From Brevibacillus sp. (GTDB lineage Bacteria > Bacillota > Bacilli > Brevibacillales > Brevibacillaceae), in contig JARDZO010000016.1 in the NCBI GenBank assembly GCA_029240815.1, positions 1-53,892 of the forward strand: DNA of 53,892 bases, in the 5' to 3' direction. A program made the translations under genes and the position numbers. This document shows, piece after piece, positions 32,756-41,623 of the stretch. The notes under the pieces were generated by a model that worked only from the letters and a program-made list of their open reading frames with translations, made no database searches and was not told the origin of the DNA. Numbering within the stretch: position 1 is the first letter of the stretch; the number at the start of each line of letters is the position of its first letter.

Positions 32756-34183
32756 CTAGACAATTTCCCGGATCGCTTGGACTGCAGTATCGATATCCTC
32801 TTTGCTGTGTACTTCCGTCACGCAGTAAAGAGCGCTTTGTCCCAATTCCGGGAAAGCCTGCGACATATCTACCCCGCCAAAAATTCCTTTTGCAAGCAGC
32901 GCTTGATTGATCTCCTTGACTGACTTGCCTGTTTGACTGAAATCAACAAGAAATTCTTTATAAAAAGCAGAAGCAAACTTGCACGTAACGCCAGGAATCG
33001 CAGAAAGCTGATTGGCCGCATATTGCGAACGCTGCATGATTCCCTGACCAAGTTCCTTCATCCCATGTGGTCCCATCAGGGCAAGATATACGCCGGCGGT
33101 AATTCCCCACAGTGCTGTCTGGGTACCAACAGACTCTTTGCCTTTTTCACGCTGGGCAAATGAAGTGCGTTCGTATGCCACATCCCCAAAGCCGTATTCG
33201 CCTTCCACCTCCGTCGGTGCGATGCCAAACAGGCGAGACGGATATTCCATGACAAAGGCAGGATCGTCATGAGTAGCGATAAAGCCCGACTGCCCGCCGC
33301 CATAATGCATGTGCACGCCTAATGGCTGCAAGTCACCGCATACGATATCTCCCCCGTAATGACTAGGCGGAGCCAATACCCCTAATGAATTCGGGTCAAC
33401 CCCGACCACACAAATCGCTCCAGCTTGGTGGGCGAGATCGGCGATTTTCTGTCCATTTGCCTCAATCGGCCCCAGGAAGGTCGGATTTTCAAAATAAACA
33501 GCAGCTGTATTTTGACTGAGCTTGCTCTGTAAATCGTCCAGATCCAGCATGCCGCTGTTCTCTTCGTAATTCACCAGCGTGACTTTGAGATCAGGAGAAG
33601 TATAGTTTTTGATGATTAACAGTTTGTCTGGCGAGATATTTTTGGGCAGCAGCAGTTCCTCGCGCTTCGTGATGCGAGCTGCCATGCGCAAAGCAGTTGA
33701 TGCGGCCTGTGCCCAGTCGAAGGTAGGTACATTGACAACATCCATATCAACCAGTTCAGCGACCAAGCTCTGGTATTCAAACAGCGCTTGGAAGCGACCG
33801 TGATCCTCGTAAGGTTCGCCGGCATAGGCAGTCAGGAACTCCGCACGCGAGTTGATTTCATCGACGACAGCCGGGATGAAGTGCTGCCAGCAGCCGGCTC
33901 CCAAAAAGCTGATGTTCTCTGTGCAGGTCGTGTTTTTATCCATTAGTTTTTCCATGTGACGCTGCAGCTCATATTCCGTCAGCGCAGGCGGAATGTCCAT
34001 CGGTTCCCTTAAACGCAAATGCTCCGGGATATCCACATACAAATCTTCCATACTTCCTACGCCAATCTCTCGCAGCATTTCCACTTGGACTTGTGGTACA
34101 GAGTTGGGAATATAGGGATGGGCAACTTGACCATTCTTTTTCATCGTTCTAGCTTCCTCCATTTTCATATTTGTGTTTGTCAT
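32756..34183 (-). CDS. GcvPA-like glycine dehydrogenase subunit 1 (divergent paralogue)
   Basis: 475 residues. Family landmarks: ENISFLGAGCWQHFIPAVVDEI, FEYQSLVAELVDMDVVN, ...VVGVDPNSLGVLAPP, and GDLQPLGVHMHYGGGQSGF. The canonical segment near EKATSNICTNQAL is replaced by EKGKESVGTQTAL, indicating a separate branch. GcvPA lacks PLP itself and pairs with GcvPB. ATG 34183 has AGGAAG five bases upstream and follows the SDR gene by 12 bases. It is the second cistron of the sigma-54 operon. Confidence 0.83.
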   Translation of the reverse strand: MTNTNMKMEEARTMKKNGQVAHPYIPNSVPQVQVEMLREIGVGSMEDLYVDIPEHLRLREPMDIPPALTEYELQRHMEKLMDKNTTCTENISFLGAGCWQHFIPAVVDEINSRAEFLTAYAGEPYEDHGRFQALFEYQSLVAELVDMDVVNVPTFDWAQAASTALRMAARITKREELLLPKNISPDKLLIIKNYTSPDLKVTLVNYEENSGMLDLDDLQSKLSQNTAAVYFENPTFLGPIEANGQKIADLAHQAGAICVVGVDPNSLGVLAPPSHYGGDIVCGDLQPLGVHMHYGGGQSGFIATHDDPAFVMEYPSRLFGIAPTEVEGEYGFGDVAYERTSFAQREKGKESVGTQTALWGITAGVYLALMGPHGMKELGQGIMQRSQYAANQLSAIPGVTCKFASAFYKEFLVDFSQTGKSVKEINQALLAKGIFGGVDMSQAFPELGQSALYCVTEVHSKEDIDTAVQAIREIV

Positions 34184-34195
34184 ATCGCTTCCTGC

Positions 34196-34978
34196 TCACG
34201 CTAAACCTCCGCCATCCACTACCAGTACCGATCCTGTCACCCATGCAGATAGATCGCTCGCCAGGAACAGAACGGCATTGGCAATATCGCGGGGAGTTCC
34301 CAATCGCTCCAGTGGACGTCCCGCTGCTGACGCTATTAGAAAGGAGCTTTCCTCTTGCTGTAATTGACGGGCTTCATCCCGCAGCAAAGGAGTGTCGGTA
34401 TCACCCGGGGAGACACAGTTGACGCGAATGTTTTCTTTTCCATGGTCGATTGCCATGGCACGTGTCAGATTGACAACACCTGCTTTTGCAGCACAGTAGG
34501 CAGCCGCCTTGTCTCCGCCTTTCAATCCCCAGCCAGATCCCGTGTTGATAATGCTTCCCCCTCCTCCTCTCGCCATGACAGGAATGACGTATTTGGAGAG
34601 GAGATAAGCTCCTTTCAGGGAGACGTCCATCACCAAATCCCAATCCTCTTCCTCTAACTCCACAACCGTTTGGCGACGAATGACCCCTGCATTGTTAAAC
34701 AAAATGTCAATGCGTCCAAATGTCTCAGCAATCTGGGCTACAACACGCTCACAATCGCTCTGAGAGCTGACATTGCACCTGTAGAATCTCGCCTTTCCTC
34801 CTGCTGCTTCAATATTGGCGGCTGCTTTCTCGCCGAGTGTCTCATTGATATCGAGCAGCATGATATGTACCCCGAATTCAGCTAACCGTTCCGCTGTCGC
34901 GAGACCAATCCCAGAGGCAGCACCCGTTACTACCGCTACTTTTCCTTGTAACTGAAACACATCCTTGTCTGTTTGCAT
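34196..34978 (-). CDS. SDR-family oxidoreductase (first gene of sigma-54 operon)
   Basis: 260 residues. NAD(P) motif VTGAASGIGLATAERLAEFG, NNAGVIRR, catalytic Ser in IINTGSGWG, Tyr/Lys in AAYCAAKAGVVNL, CVSPGDTDTP, and terminal GSVLVVDGGGLA. FabG-like sequence of normal length. It is directly behind the sigma-54 promoter with AAGGAGG about 12 bases before the ATG. The likely job is oxidation of a hydroxyl group of the imported substrate or its product. Confidence 0.9.
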   Translation of the reverse strand: MQTDKDVFQLQGKVAVVTGAASGIGLATAERLAEFGVHIMLLDINETLGEKAAANIEAAGGKARFYRCNVSSQSDCERVVAQIAETFGRIDILFNNAGVIRRQTVVELEEEDWDLVMDVSLKGAYLLSKYVIPVMARGGGGSIINTGSGWGLKGGDKAAAYCAAKAGVVNLTRAMAIDHGKENIRVNCVSPGDTDTPLLRDEARQLQQEESSFLIASAAGRPLERLGTPRDIANAVLFLASDLSAWVTGSVLVVDGGGLA

Positions 34979-35028
34979 GGTGATGATTTTCCTCCTTCAT
35001 CGTTGTTGTCGTTCTGCCTTTCCTTTAA

Positions 35029-35046
35029 AGCAACAATTGTGCCAAT
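35029..35046 (-). promoter_or_regulatory. Sigma-54 (-24/-12) promoter of the eight-gene operon
   Basis: The minus strand reads TTGGCACAATTGTTGCTTT, which fits TGGCAC-N5-TTGCW exactly. It is 51 bases upstream of the first SDR gene. SigL-RNA polymerase needs an enhancer-binding protein here; the divergent gene encodes one. Confidence 0.92.
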
Positions 35047-35111
35047 TATTCTTATTCGAGACGAACACCACTCCTGTAAAGCGTTTGTTCCTTGTTCACA
35101 GATCTAGACTC

Positions 35112-35168
35112 GTCATAACTGTCACTTTTATTGTCAAAGAAGTGACAAGCAAATTGTCATTTCTGTCA
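35112..35168. promoter_or_regulatory. Upstream activating sites for the enhancer-binding protein
   Basis: A perfect inverted repeat TTGTCA-AAGAAG-TGACAA lies at 35131-35148. It is flanked by half-sites GTCATAACTGTCAC (35112-35125) and TTGTCATTTCTGTCA (35154-35168). The repeats are about 80-140 bases upstream of the -12/-24 element, the usual distance for an activator working by DNA looping. Confidence 0.75.
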
Positions 35169-35277
35169 AATTCATTTACAATAAAAAAGATCAAATATTT
35201 CGTCTATTTTTGCATCACCTCTCCACCTTACCTTGCGTGCAAGCTGTAGCAAACACTTCTTAGAAAGAGGGTTATAC

Positions 35278-35757
35278 ATGCATTCACTTGAGGTATTCAA
35301 GCCAACCATTGAAAAAGTCATCACCAGCATCTCTCATATTTTTGATGTCGACGCTGCAGTGATTGACAAACAGGGAAAATTGGTGGTCAGTACACAGGGG
35401 TACTTGAAGCATAAAGGTCAGAGCGTGCACGTGCCTTCTATTGAAGAGGTGCTCACAAATGGTCGGTATCTCGTAGACAAACCTGGCTATATGGATAGCT
35501 GTTCAGGCTGCCGTTTTAATACTCACTGCCCGGCGAAAATGGAGGTAATGAACTGCATCAATCTGGAAAATCGCGCCATTGGTGTCGTTTCGCTCACCTC
35601 TTTCACAATAGAAGGTCAAAATCGGCTCTCGAAAAGACTGGATAAATATCAACAGATTCTTCAGGAAGTGACAGAAATCATTGTCACCATTGTCAAACAA
35701 GAGAGCCAAGCCTTCCTATCAACGATGTATCCCAAATTATTCCTAGCTCTCATATGA
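35278..35757 (+). CDS. Sigma-54 activator, N-terminal sensor fragment (frameshifted)
   Basis: 159 residues. ATG 35278 follows AGAGGG. It contains a sensor domain (VFKPTIEKVITSISHIFDVDAAVIDKQGKLVV...) with a cysteine cluster CSGCRFNTHCPAKMEVMNC and a long signalling helix (LSKRLDKYQQILQEVTEIIVTIV). It reads ESQAFL, then apparently out-of-frame residues to a stop at 35757. In relatives the protein would continue into a PAS domain and the AAA+ module; here these lie in another frame. It overlaps the next frame by four bases (ATGA). Probably the 5' part of a broken gene. Confidence 0.75.
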   Translation: MHSLEVFKPTIEKVITSISHIFDVDAAVIDKQGKLVVSTQGYLKHKGQSVHVPSIEEVLTNGRYLVDKPGYMDSCSGCRFNTHCPAKMEVMNCINLENRAIGVVSLTSFTIEGQNRLSKRLDKYQQILQEVTEIIVTIVKQESQAFLSTMYPKLFLALI

Positions 35758-36869
35758 ACGAAATTATCGCTGGACACAATATGTCCGATCTTTATATAGA
35801 AAAACTGCAATCCTTTGTTTCCTCTGCCTCGATTACCATGAATAATGGAGGTATGGGCGCTGTCCTTCGACTGAACACCAAGCCTGCTCCCGCTCTAAAG
35901 AAAAGTCCTGTGCTTCCTCCTGTTAGGCTCCCCTCTTTGGAATCGATAAAAGGAACGAGCCAGACAATCGTCGAGTTAAAAAACAAGATCGAAAGAATCA
36001 AAAACAGCTCTTCTACTGTACTCATTACAGGGGAAACTGGTACTGGAAAAGGACACCTGGCCAAAACGATTCACGAAACAAGCAATCGTGCCCCTTATCC
36101 CTTTGTCTCTGTGAATTGCGCGAGTATACCTGAAAGCCTGTTTGAAAGTGAACTGTTCGGGTACGAAGAAGGGGCGTTTACCGGTGCGAAAAAAGGGGGC
36201 AAACCCGGAAAATTCGAATGTGCCGATGGCGGTACTCTCTTTCTCGATGAAATTGGTGATCTGCCTCTGCAAATGCAACCCAAGCTGTTGCAAGTATTGC
36301 AAGAATCAACTATTGAGAGAGTAGGGGGGACGAGATCAACCCCCATCAATGTGAGGATTATTGCAGCCACCAACCACAATCTTGAAGAGTTGGTCGCACA
36401 GAAAAAATTCAGGGCTGATCTCTACTATCGCTTACAAGTCATTCCGTTAACCGTTCCCCCTTTGCGAGAGCGAAAAAGTGACATCGAATTACTTTCCCTT
36501 TCTTTTTTACAAAAAGGGAGAATGAAAGCGGGCCGAAACATCCTCGGTTTCTCTCCGGAAGCAATCGCCGTTTTGCAAACTTACTCATGGCCTGGTAACA
36601 TTCGTGAACTTGAAAATACGGTAGAATACGCTATCAATATGGAGACAACAGATGAGATTAGCGTCAATAGTCTTCCAGATCGGTTGTTGAATTACGGATG
36701 CAGAATTGAACAGGCTGTTCCAGCAAAACTGATTGATATGCAAGTTGAAACGATTAGAGCCGCTTTGAACAAACACGGATATGATGTAAAGGGCAAAACA
36801 GAGGCAGCAAAAGAGCTTGGTATCGGCATTCGCACCTTGTACAGAAAACTAAAGATGTACCATATATAA
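35754..36869 (+). CDS. Sigma-54 activator, AAA+ and Fis-type HTH fragment
   Basis: 371 residues. It begins with what looks like the second half of a PAS domain (SSASITMNNGGMGAVLRLN, preceded in frame by PINDVSQIIPSSH before the ATG). The AAA+ domain follows: Walker A GETGTGKGHLAK, sigma-54 contact loop EEGAFTGAKKG, Walker B GTLFLDEIGD and the arginine-finger region RADLYYRL. A C-terminal Fis-like helix-turn-helix EAAKELGIGIRTLYRKL is intact. If expressed by re-initiation from the overlapping ATG it could still bind the upstream sites and work without sensing. Otherwise the operon would lack its activator. Confidence 0.82.
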   Translation: MNEIIAGHNMSDLYIEKLQSFVSSASITMNNGGMGAVLRLNTKPAPALKKSPVLPPVRLPSLESIKGTSQTIVELKNKIERIKNSSSTVLITGETGTGKGHLAKTIHETSNRAPYPFVSVNCASIPESLFESELFGYEEGAFTGAKKGGKPGKFECADGGTLFLDEIGDLPLQMQPKLLQVLQESTIERVGGTRSTPINVRIIAATNHNLEELVAQKKFRADLYYRLQVIPLTVPPLRERKSDIELLSLSFLQKGRMKAGRNILGFSPEAIAVLQTYSWPGNIRELENTVEYAINMETTDEISVNSLPDRLLNYGCRIEQAVPAKLIDMQVETIRAALNKHGYDVKGKTEAAKELGIGIRTLYRKLKMYHI

Positions 36870-37011
36870 GAACCCACATTGTGAAAGAAATAGAACCAAA
36901 TATAAACTGACCGTTCAGATATCCAACAAAATATGCAACCTTTTCCTCTGCACCTCCGTCAGTAAGATGCACTAACAACATACATACGCATCTAGAAGGA
37001 GAGGAAATGGA

Positions 37012-37884
37012 ATGAAAAAGTTAGTATCTTCTACAATCGTAGCTACATTGCTGGCTACCAGTCTACCTGTTGCACTTGCAGCAGATGTCGAGACGAAAGG
37101 CAATGGTAACGCAAAAGCAGAAGTGAAGGCAGAAGTGAAGGCAGAAGCAAAAGAAAAAACAACTGAATCATCTGTTAACGATTCAGATAGTACGGAGGCT
37201 ACCACCTCTGAATCTGCAATTAAAGACGTAAACTTGAAAAAGCAACTGATCGAACTTCGCCAAGAGCTGAAACATGCTGATGAAGTCACCGAAGAGCAAA
37301 AAGCGAAGTATGAACAACTGGTAGCTGATTTGGAAAAGATTTCGGACAAGCACTCTGCTTTGGACGTGCAACTGGAGCTCCTAGAACGTACTTACCAAAA
37401 AGGAGACCACACACCTTTCAAAAAGCTCGGCGAACTGCTGGAATCGACGGGAGAAACAGAAGTGAAGGCTTTCGTTGACGGCCAATTGGTTCAATCCGAT
37501 GTAGCACCTTTCGTGCAAGGCGGAAGAGCTTTGGTACCTGTACGAGCAATTAGCTCTGCATTGAAAGCAGACGTTAAGTGGGATGCTGAGACACGTACGG
37601 TCGACATCACTCGTGGAGAACAGTCCATTACGCTTTATTTGGATAAAAAAGAAGCAACCGTGGATGGAAAGACCATTGCACTGGATATCGCACCCGTTCT
37701 GAAAAATGGTCGCGTGTTCTTACCTCTCCGCTTTATCAGTGAGCAATTGAAAGCAAATGTAGATTGGCAAGAAGAAGGAAAAATCGTCATCATTGACGAC
37801 TTGCAGGCAGCAGACGAAACAGATGAAGAAGACGAAGATTCTGTGTCGACTGATGATACTGCTACTGATACCGATACAAACTAA
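37012..37884 (+). CDS. Secreted protein with copper-amine-oxidase-N-like domain
   Basis: 290 residues. Signal peptide MKKLVSSTIVATLLATSLPVALA, then a low-complexity Lys/Glu/Ala and Ser/Thr linker with a tandem AEVKAEVKAEAK. A short coiled coil follows (about 75-125). Next is a stalk-type copper amine oxidase N-terminal domain around 150-265, with VKAFVDGQLVQSDVAPFVQGG, ALVPVRAISSALKA and RVFLPLRFISEQLKANVDW. The tail is extremely acidic (DETDEEDEDSV...). Domains of this type are common in Paenibacillaceae envelope proteins; no oxidase domain is present. AGGAGAGG precedes the ATG. Confidence 0.88.
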   Translation: MKKLVSSTIVATLLATSLPVALAADVETKGNGNAKAEVKAEVKAEAKEKTTESSVNDSDSTEATTSESAIKDVNLKKQLIELRQELKHADEVTEEQKAKYEQLVADLEKISDKHSALDVQLELLERTYQKGDHTPFKKLGELLESTGETEVKAFVDGQLVQSDVAPFVQGGRALVPVRAISSALKADVKWDAETRTVDITRGEQSITLYLDKKEATVDGKTIALDIAPVLKNGRVFLPLRFISEQLKANVDWQEEGKIVIIDDLQAADETDEEDEDSVSTDDTATDTDTN

Positions 37885-37893
37885 TACAGAGTA

Positions 37894-37922
37894 CAAGCCC
37901 TCGTTATTTTAACGAGGGCTTG
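37894..37922. terminator. Perfect 12-bp hairpin between convergent genes
   Basis: CAAGCCCTCGTT pairs with AACGAGGGCTTG around ATTTT. The GC stem is strong but T-runs are short. It lies between the secreted protein and the end of the ABC exporter operon and probably terminates the former. Confidence 0.75.
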
Positions 37923-37961
37923 CTGCTTATCTATCTTGAAACTAAATGAGTAGCCCTTCTT

Positions 37962-39869
37962 CTAACTAACCTGCTGGGCGTTTGTTTGCGAAAACTGGCT
38001 ATGATACAAATCAGCGTAGAATCCGCCTTTTTCAAGCAGCTCTTCATGATTGCCTTGCTCGATGACTGTTCCTTCATTCATAACGAGAATCAAATCAGCG
38101 TCGCGAATCGTCGAGAGTCGGTGAGCGATGACAAAGCTCGTTCTGCCTTCCATGAGACCTGCCATTGCTTTTTGGATCAGCAGCTCTGTTCGGGTGTCGA
38201 CACTGCTCGTCGCCTCGTCGAGAATCAGGATGGTAGGATCAGCCAGAAAAGCTCTAGCAATGGTCAATAGCTGCTTCTGCCCCTGCGAAATATTCGACGC
38301 CTCTTCATTGAGAACTGTCTCGTACCCTTCCGGCAGTGTACGCACGAAATGGTCAGCATGTGCTGCTAGCGCTGCTTGCGCTATTTCTGCTTCACTCGCT
38401 CCCGCCCGGCCGTAGGCGATATTCTCCTTGATCGTGCCATTGAACAGCCACGTATCTTGGAGCACCATCCCGAACTTGCTTCTCAGCTCCCCACGCGGCA
38501 GGCTGCGAATGTCCTGTCCATCGATCGTGATCCTGCCATCTCCAATCTCATAGAACCGCATAAGCAAGTTGACGAGCGTCGTCTTTCCAGCCCCGGTCGG
38601 ACCGACAATGGCTACTGTCATGCCGGGACTCACATCGATGTTCATATTTCGGATAAGCGGCTCACTTTCCTTGTAGCCAAAGGAGACATTTTCAAACTTC
38701 ACATGTCCTCCTTGGCCAGTAGAAGCTACAGGGGGAAACGCATCTTCCAATTCCTCCGGCTCGTCGAGTATTTCGAAAATCCGCTCTGCAGAGACTAGCG
38801 TGGATTGAATAATGTTCGCGATGTTGGCCGTTTGCGTAATCGGCTGTGAAAACTGCTGGGCGTACTGGATAAAAGCCTGTACGTCCCCGATGGAAATACT
38901 GCCTCGGGTCACAAGTATCCCGCCCACGACACAGACGAGCACATAACCGATATTTCCTACGAACATCATGAGCGGCATCATGATTCCGGCGATAAATTGC
39001 GCCTTCCAGCCGGATTCGTACAAGCGCTCGTTGATCGAGTCGAATTTCTCAATCGCTCTCTTTTCACGTCCGAACGCTTTTACAATCTTATGCCCTGTAT
39101 ACATCTCTTCGACGTGACCATTTAACGCTCCGAGTGCTTGCTGCTGTCCTTTGAAATGTGGCATGGAACGAGATGCCACCTGCTTGATGACCACAAAGCT
39201 CAGCGGAAGGGTCACCATCACGATGAGGGTCATGAGCGGGCTGATAGTCAGCATCATGATGATCACACCGATCAGTGTAATGACAGAGGTAATCATCTGA
39301 GTCAGACTTTGCTGCAACGTACCGCTGATCGTATCCACGTCATTGACGACCCGGCTCATGACTTCTCCGTGGGTGCGCCCATCGAAGTATTTTAGCGGCA
39401 ATCTTGCCAGCTTTTCATTCACTTCTTTCCGCAACGCATACACAATCTTCTGCGCCACTCCTGCCATCAGGTACTGTTGGATATAAGCAAACAGCGACGA
39501 AAAGAGATAGAGCCCGATCAAGGTCAGGACGATTTGCCACACTGCAGAAAAATCGAACGTCGCCCCCGGTACGCCTTTTATCTTTCCCATAAAGCCTTCG
39601 AAAATGGTCGTCGTCGCATTCCCAAGCAATTTTGGGCTGAGAATGCTAAAGACCGTGCTGAGCGCAGCCGTCAAGAACACGACCGTCAGCTTCAGCCGAT
39701 ATGGCTTTAAATAGCCAAGCAGGCGTCGAAGTGTTCCCTTAAAGTTTTTTGCTTTTTGGCCGGGCATAGTCAACATCCCTGGGCCACCAAATCCCATCGG
39801 TCTTTGCGCTCCTGGTCCTGGTCCCGCTCCAGGAGGTCCGGGAGGTGTGCGCCGTTGTTCTTCACTCAT
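37962..39869 (-). CDS. ABC exporter half-transporter, BmrD-like (catalytic partner)
   Basis: 635 residues. A Pro/Gly-rich N-terminus is followed by a six-helix exporter domain (about 60-345) and a nucleotide-binding domain. The latter has Walker A GPTGAGKTT, Walker B ILILDEATSSVD with an intact catalytic Glu, and a modified signature NISQGQKQLL. It forms a heterodimer with the next gene product. Heterodimeric type IV exporters of this kind pump drugs and antibiotics. The ATG overlaps the partner's stop by four bases. Confidence 0.9.
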   Translation of the reverse strand: MSEEQRRTPPGPPGAGPGPGAQRPMGFGGPGMLTMPGQKAKNFKGTLRRLLGYLKPYRLKLTVVFLTAALSTVFSILSPKLLGNATTTIFEGFMGKIKGVPGATFDFSAVWQIVLTLIGLYLFSSLFAYIQQYLMAGVAQKIVYALRKEVNEKLARLPLKYFDGRTHGEVMSRVVNDVDTISGTLQQSLTQMITSVITLIGVIIMMLTISPLMTLIVMVTLPLSFVVIKQVASRSMPHFKGQQQALGALNGHVEEMYTGHKIVKAFGREKRAIEKFDSINERLYESGWKAQFIAGIMMPLMMFVGNIGYVLVCVVGGILVTRGSISIGDVQAFIQYAQQFSQPITQTANIANIIQSTLVSAERIFEILDEPEELEDAFPPVASTGQGGHVKFENVSFGYKESEPLIRNMNIDVSPGMTVAIVGPTGAGKTTLVNLLMRFYEIGDGRITIDGQDIRSLPRGELRSKFGMVLQDTWLFNGTIKENIAYGRAGASEAEIAQAALAAHADHFVRTLPEGYETVLNEEASNISQGQKQLLTIARAFLADPTILILDEATSSVDTRTELLIQKAMAGLMEGRTSFVIAHRLSTIRDADLILVMNEGTVIEQGNHEELLEKGGFYADLYHSQFSQTNAQQVS

Positions 39870-41596
39870 GCGATTTCCTCCTCCGTCAGCTGGGATCTCA
39901 CAATTTCCTTGTATACACGACAGGTCGCAAGCAATTCCTGATGAGAACCGATGCCAGCGACTTCGCCTTCCTCCAGCACGATAATCTGATCAGCATCCAT
40001 GACCGTATTTACCCGCTGAGCGACAATCATAACTGTCGCTTCCTCCGTTTCGTTTTTCAAGGCAGCACGCAGCTTGGCATCTGTCTTGAAATCAAGGGCG
40101 GAAAAGCTATCGTCGAATACATACACTTCTGGCCTACGCACGAGGGCACGGGCGATGGACAATCGTTGTTTTTGTCCCCCAGACAGGTTTGCCCCACCTT
40201 GCGCGAGAACGGTATGGATTCCGTCCTTCATGCCGGCGATAAAATCCGAAGCCTGTGCGACCTGCGCAGCATGGTTGACTTCCTCATCAGTCGCCTCTTC
40301 TTTTCCATAACGGATGTTGTCCGCGATCGTGCCCGTAAAGAGCAGCGCCTTTTGCGGCACGAACCCGATTTTGGAGCGAAGCGTACTTTGAGTCATATCC
40401 CGCACATCCGTATTTCCTATGCGGACACTTCCACTCTCGATATCGTAGAAACGCGGGATCAGACTGACAAGCGTCGATTTACCGGAGCCAGTCCCCCCGA
40501 TGATTGCCGTTACTTGACCCGGCCTAGCTGTAAACGAAATGGAAGACAGAGCAGGCTTCTCTGCGCCTGGATAGCGGAACGTGACTTGATCAAAAGTAAC
40601 TTTCCCTCGACTTTCGTCGGCAGTCGATTCAGACTTTTCGCAGTCCAGAATGACGGGATCGGTGTAGAGCACTTCATGGACCCTGACCGCAGATGCGGAA
40701 GCCCTCGGCACCATGCTGAACATCATGGAAGCCATCATGAGCGAGAAAAGAATTTGCATCGCATATTGCAAAAACGCCATTAAATCGCCGACCTGCATGT
40801 GACCGGTACTGATGCGCAAGCCACCGAACCAAATGATGGCGATCGAGGTCAGATTCATCATCAGCATCATGATCGGCATCATACCTGCCATAATTTGATT
40901 GGCTTTGATTGCCGTCGCAGTCAAGTCTTCATTCGCCTGATTGAAACGGTCCTGCTCGTGTTCCGTCCGATTAAAGGCACGGACGACGCGGATACCCGTC
41001 AAATATTCACGCAGTACCAGGTTCAGCCTATCGATCTTGGTCTGCATGGCTTTGAAATACGGAATCCCTTTGGAACCTATCCAGAAAATCGCCAAAGCCA
41101 GGATCGGGATAGCCACGATGATGACGAGAGACAGATGAGCATCCTTGGACAAGGCCATAATAATCCCTCCGATACACATCATCGGCGCCATAACCATCAT
41201 CCGCAACATCATATTCAGCACTTGTTGGACTTGCGTAATATCATTTGTCGTCCGGGTAATCAGCGATGCCGTACCCAGCTTGTCGAATTCCTGAAGCGAG
41301 AATTTTTCAATGTGGCTAAATACACTACTGCGAAGTCGCATCCCAAAACCAGAAGCGGCTCGGGAGGACAAGTAGCTCGCCGCGACAGATAACACTGCCC
41401 CTGCCGCTGATACCAGCAGCATCAGGCCACCGATCTTCCATATATAGCCTGTGTTTTCTTTGACGATTCCTTCGTTGACGATGTCGGACATCAACGTCGG
41501 CAAATAAAGATTCGCAATCGATTGAAGCAGCACAAATACCATGGTCATGACGACCATATACCGGTAAGGCCGCAAGAAACGCATTAATTTTAGCAA
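39866..41596 (-). CDS. ABC exporter half-transporter, BmrC-like (degenerate site partner)
   Basis: 576 residues. Six membrane helices (MLKLMRFLRPYRYMVV...), then Walker A GGTGSGKSTL and a canonical signature [12 protein letters not shown]. Walker B is VYVFDDSFSALD, with Asp instead of the catalytic Glu. One degenerate and one consensus ATP site is the hallmark of heterodimeric exporters such as BmrCD and TM287/288. I chose TTG 41596, with GGAGG nine bases upstream, because the product then starts like its relatives. A GTG at 41605 abuts the ribosome site. Confidence 0.88.
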   Translation of the reverse strand: MLKLMRFLRPYRYMVVMTMVFVLLQSIANLYLPTLMSDIVNEGIVKENTGYIWKIGGLMLLVSAAGAVLSVAASYLSSRAASGFGMRLRSSVFSHIEKFSLQEFDKLGTASLITRTTNDITQVQQVLNMMLRMMVMAPMMCIGGIIMALSKDAHLSLVIIVAIPILALAIFWIGSKGIPYFKAMQTKIDRLNLVLREYLTGIRVVRAFNRTEHEQDRFNQANEDLTATAIKANQIMAGMMPIMMLMMNLTSIAIIWFGGLRISTGHMQVGDLMAFLQYAMQILFSLMMASMMFSMVPRASASAVRVHEVLYTDPVILDCEKSESTADESRGKVTFDQVTFRYPGAEKPALSSISFTARPGQVTAIIGGTGSGKSTLVSLIPRFYDIESGSVRIGNTDVRDMTQSTLRSKIGFVPQKALLFTGTIADNIRYGKEEATDEEVNHAAQVAQASDFIAGMKDGIHTVLAQGGANLSGGQKQRLSIARALVRRPEVYVFDDSFSALDFKTDAKLRAALKNETEEATVMIVAQRVNTVMDADQIIVLEEGEVAGIGSHQELLATCRVYKEIVRSQLTEEEIA

Positions 41597-41623
41597 AAGA
41601 ACCACCCTCCGGTATGGATTGAA

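Noticed and set aside
35076..35089. cre-like sequence between the sigma-54 promoter and its upstream sites
   Set aside because: GTAAAGCGTTTGTT matches only about 11 of 14 consensus positions, too weak to claim.
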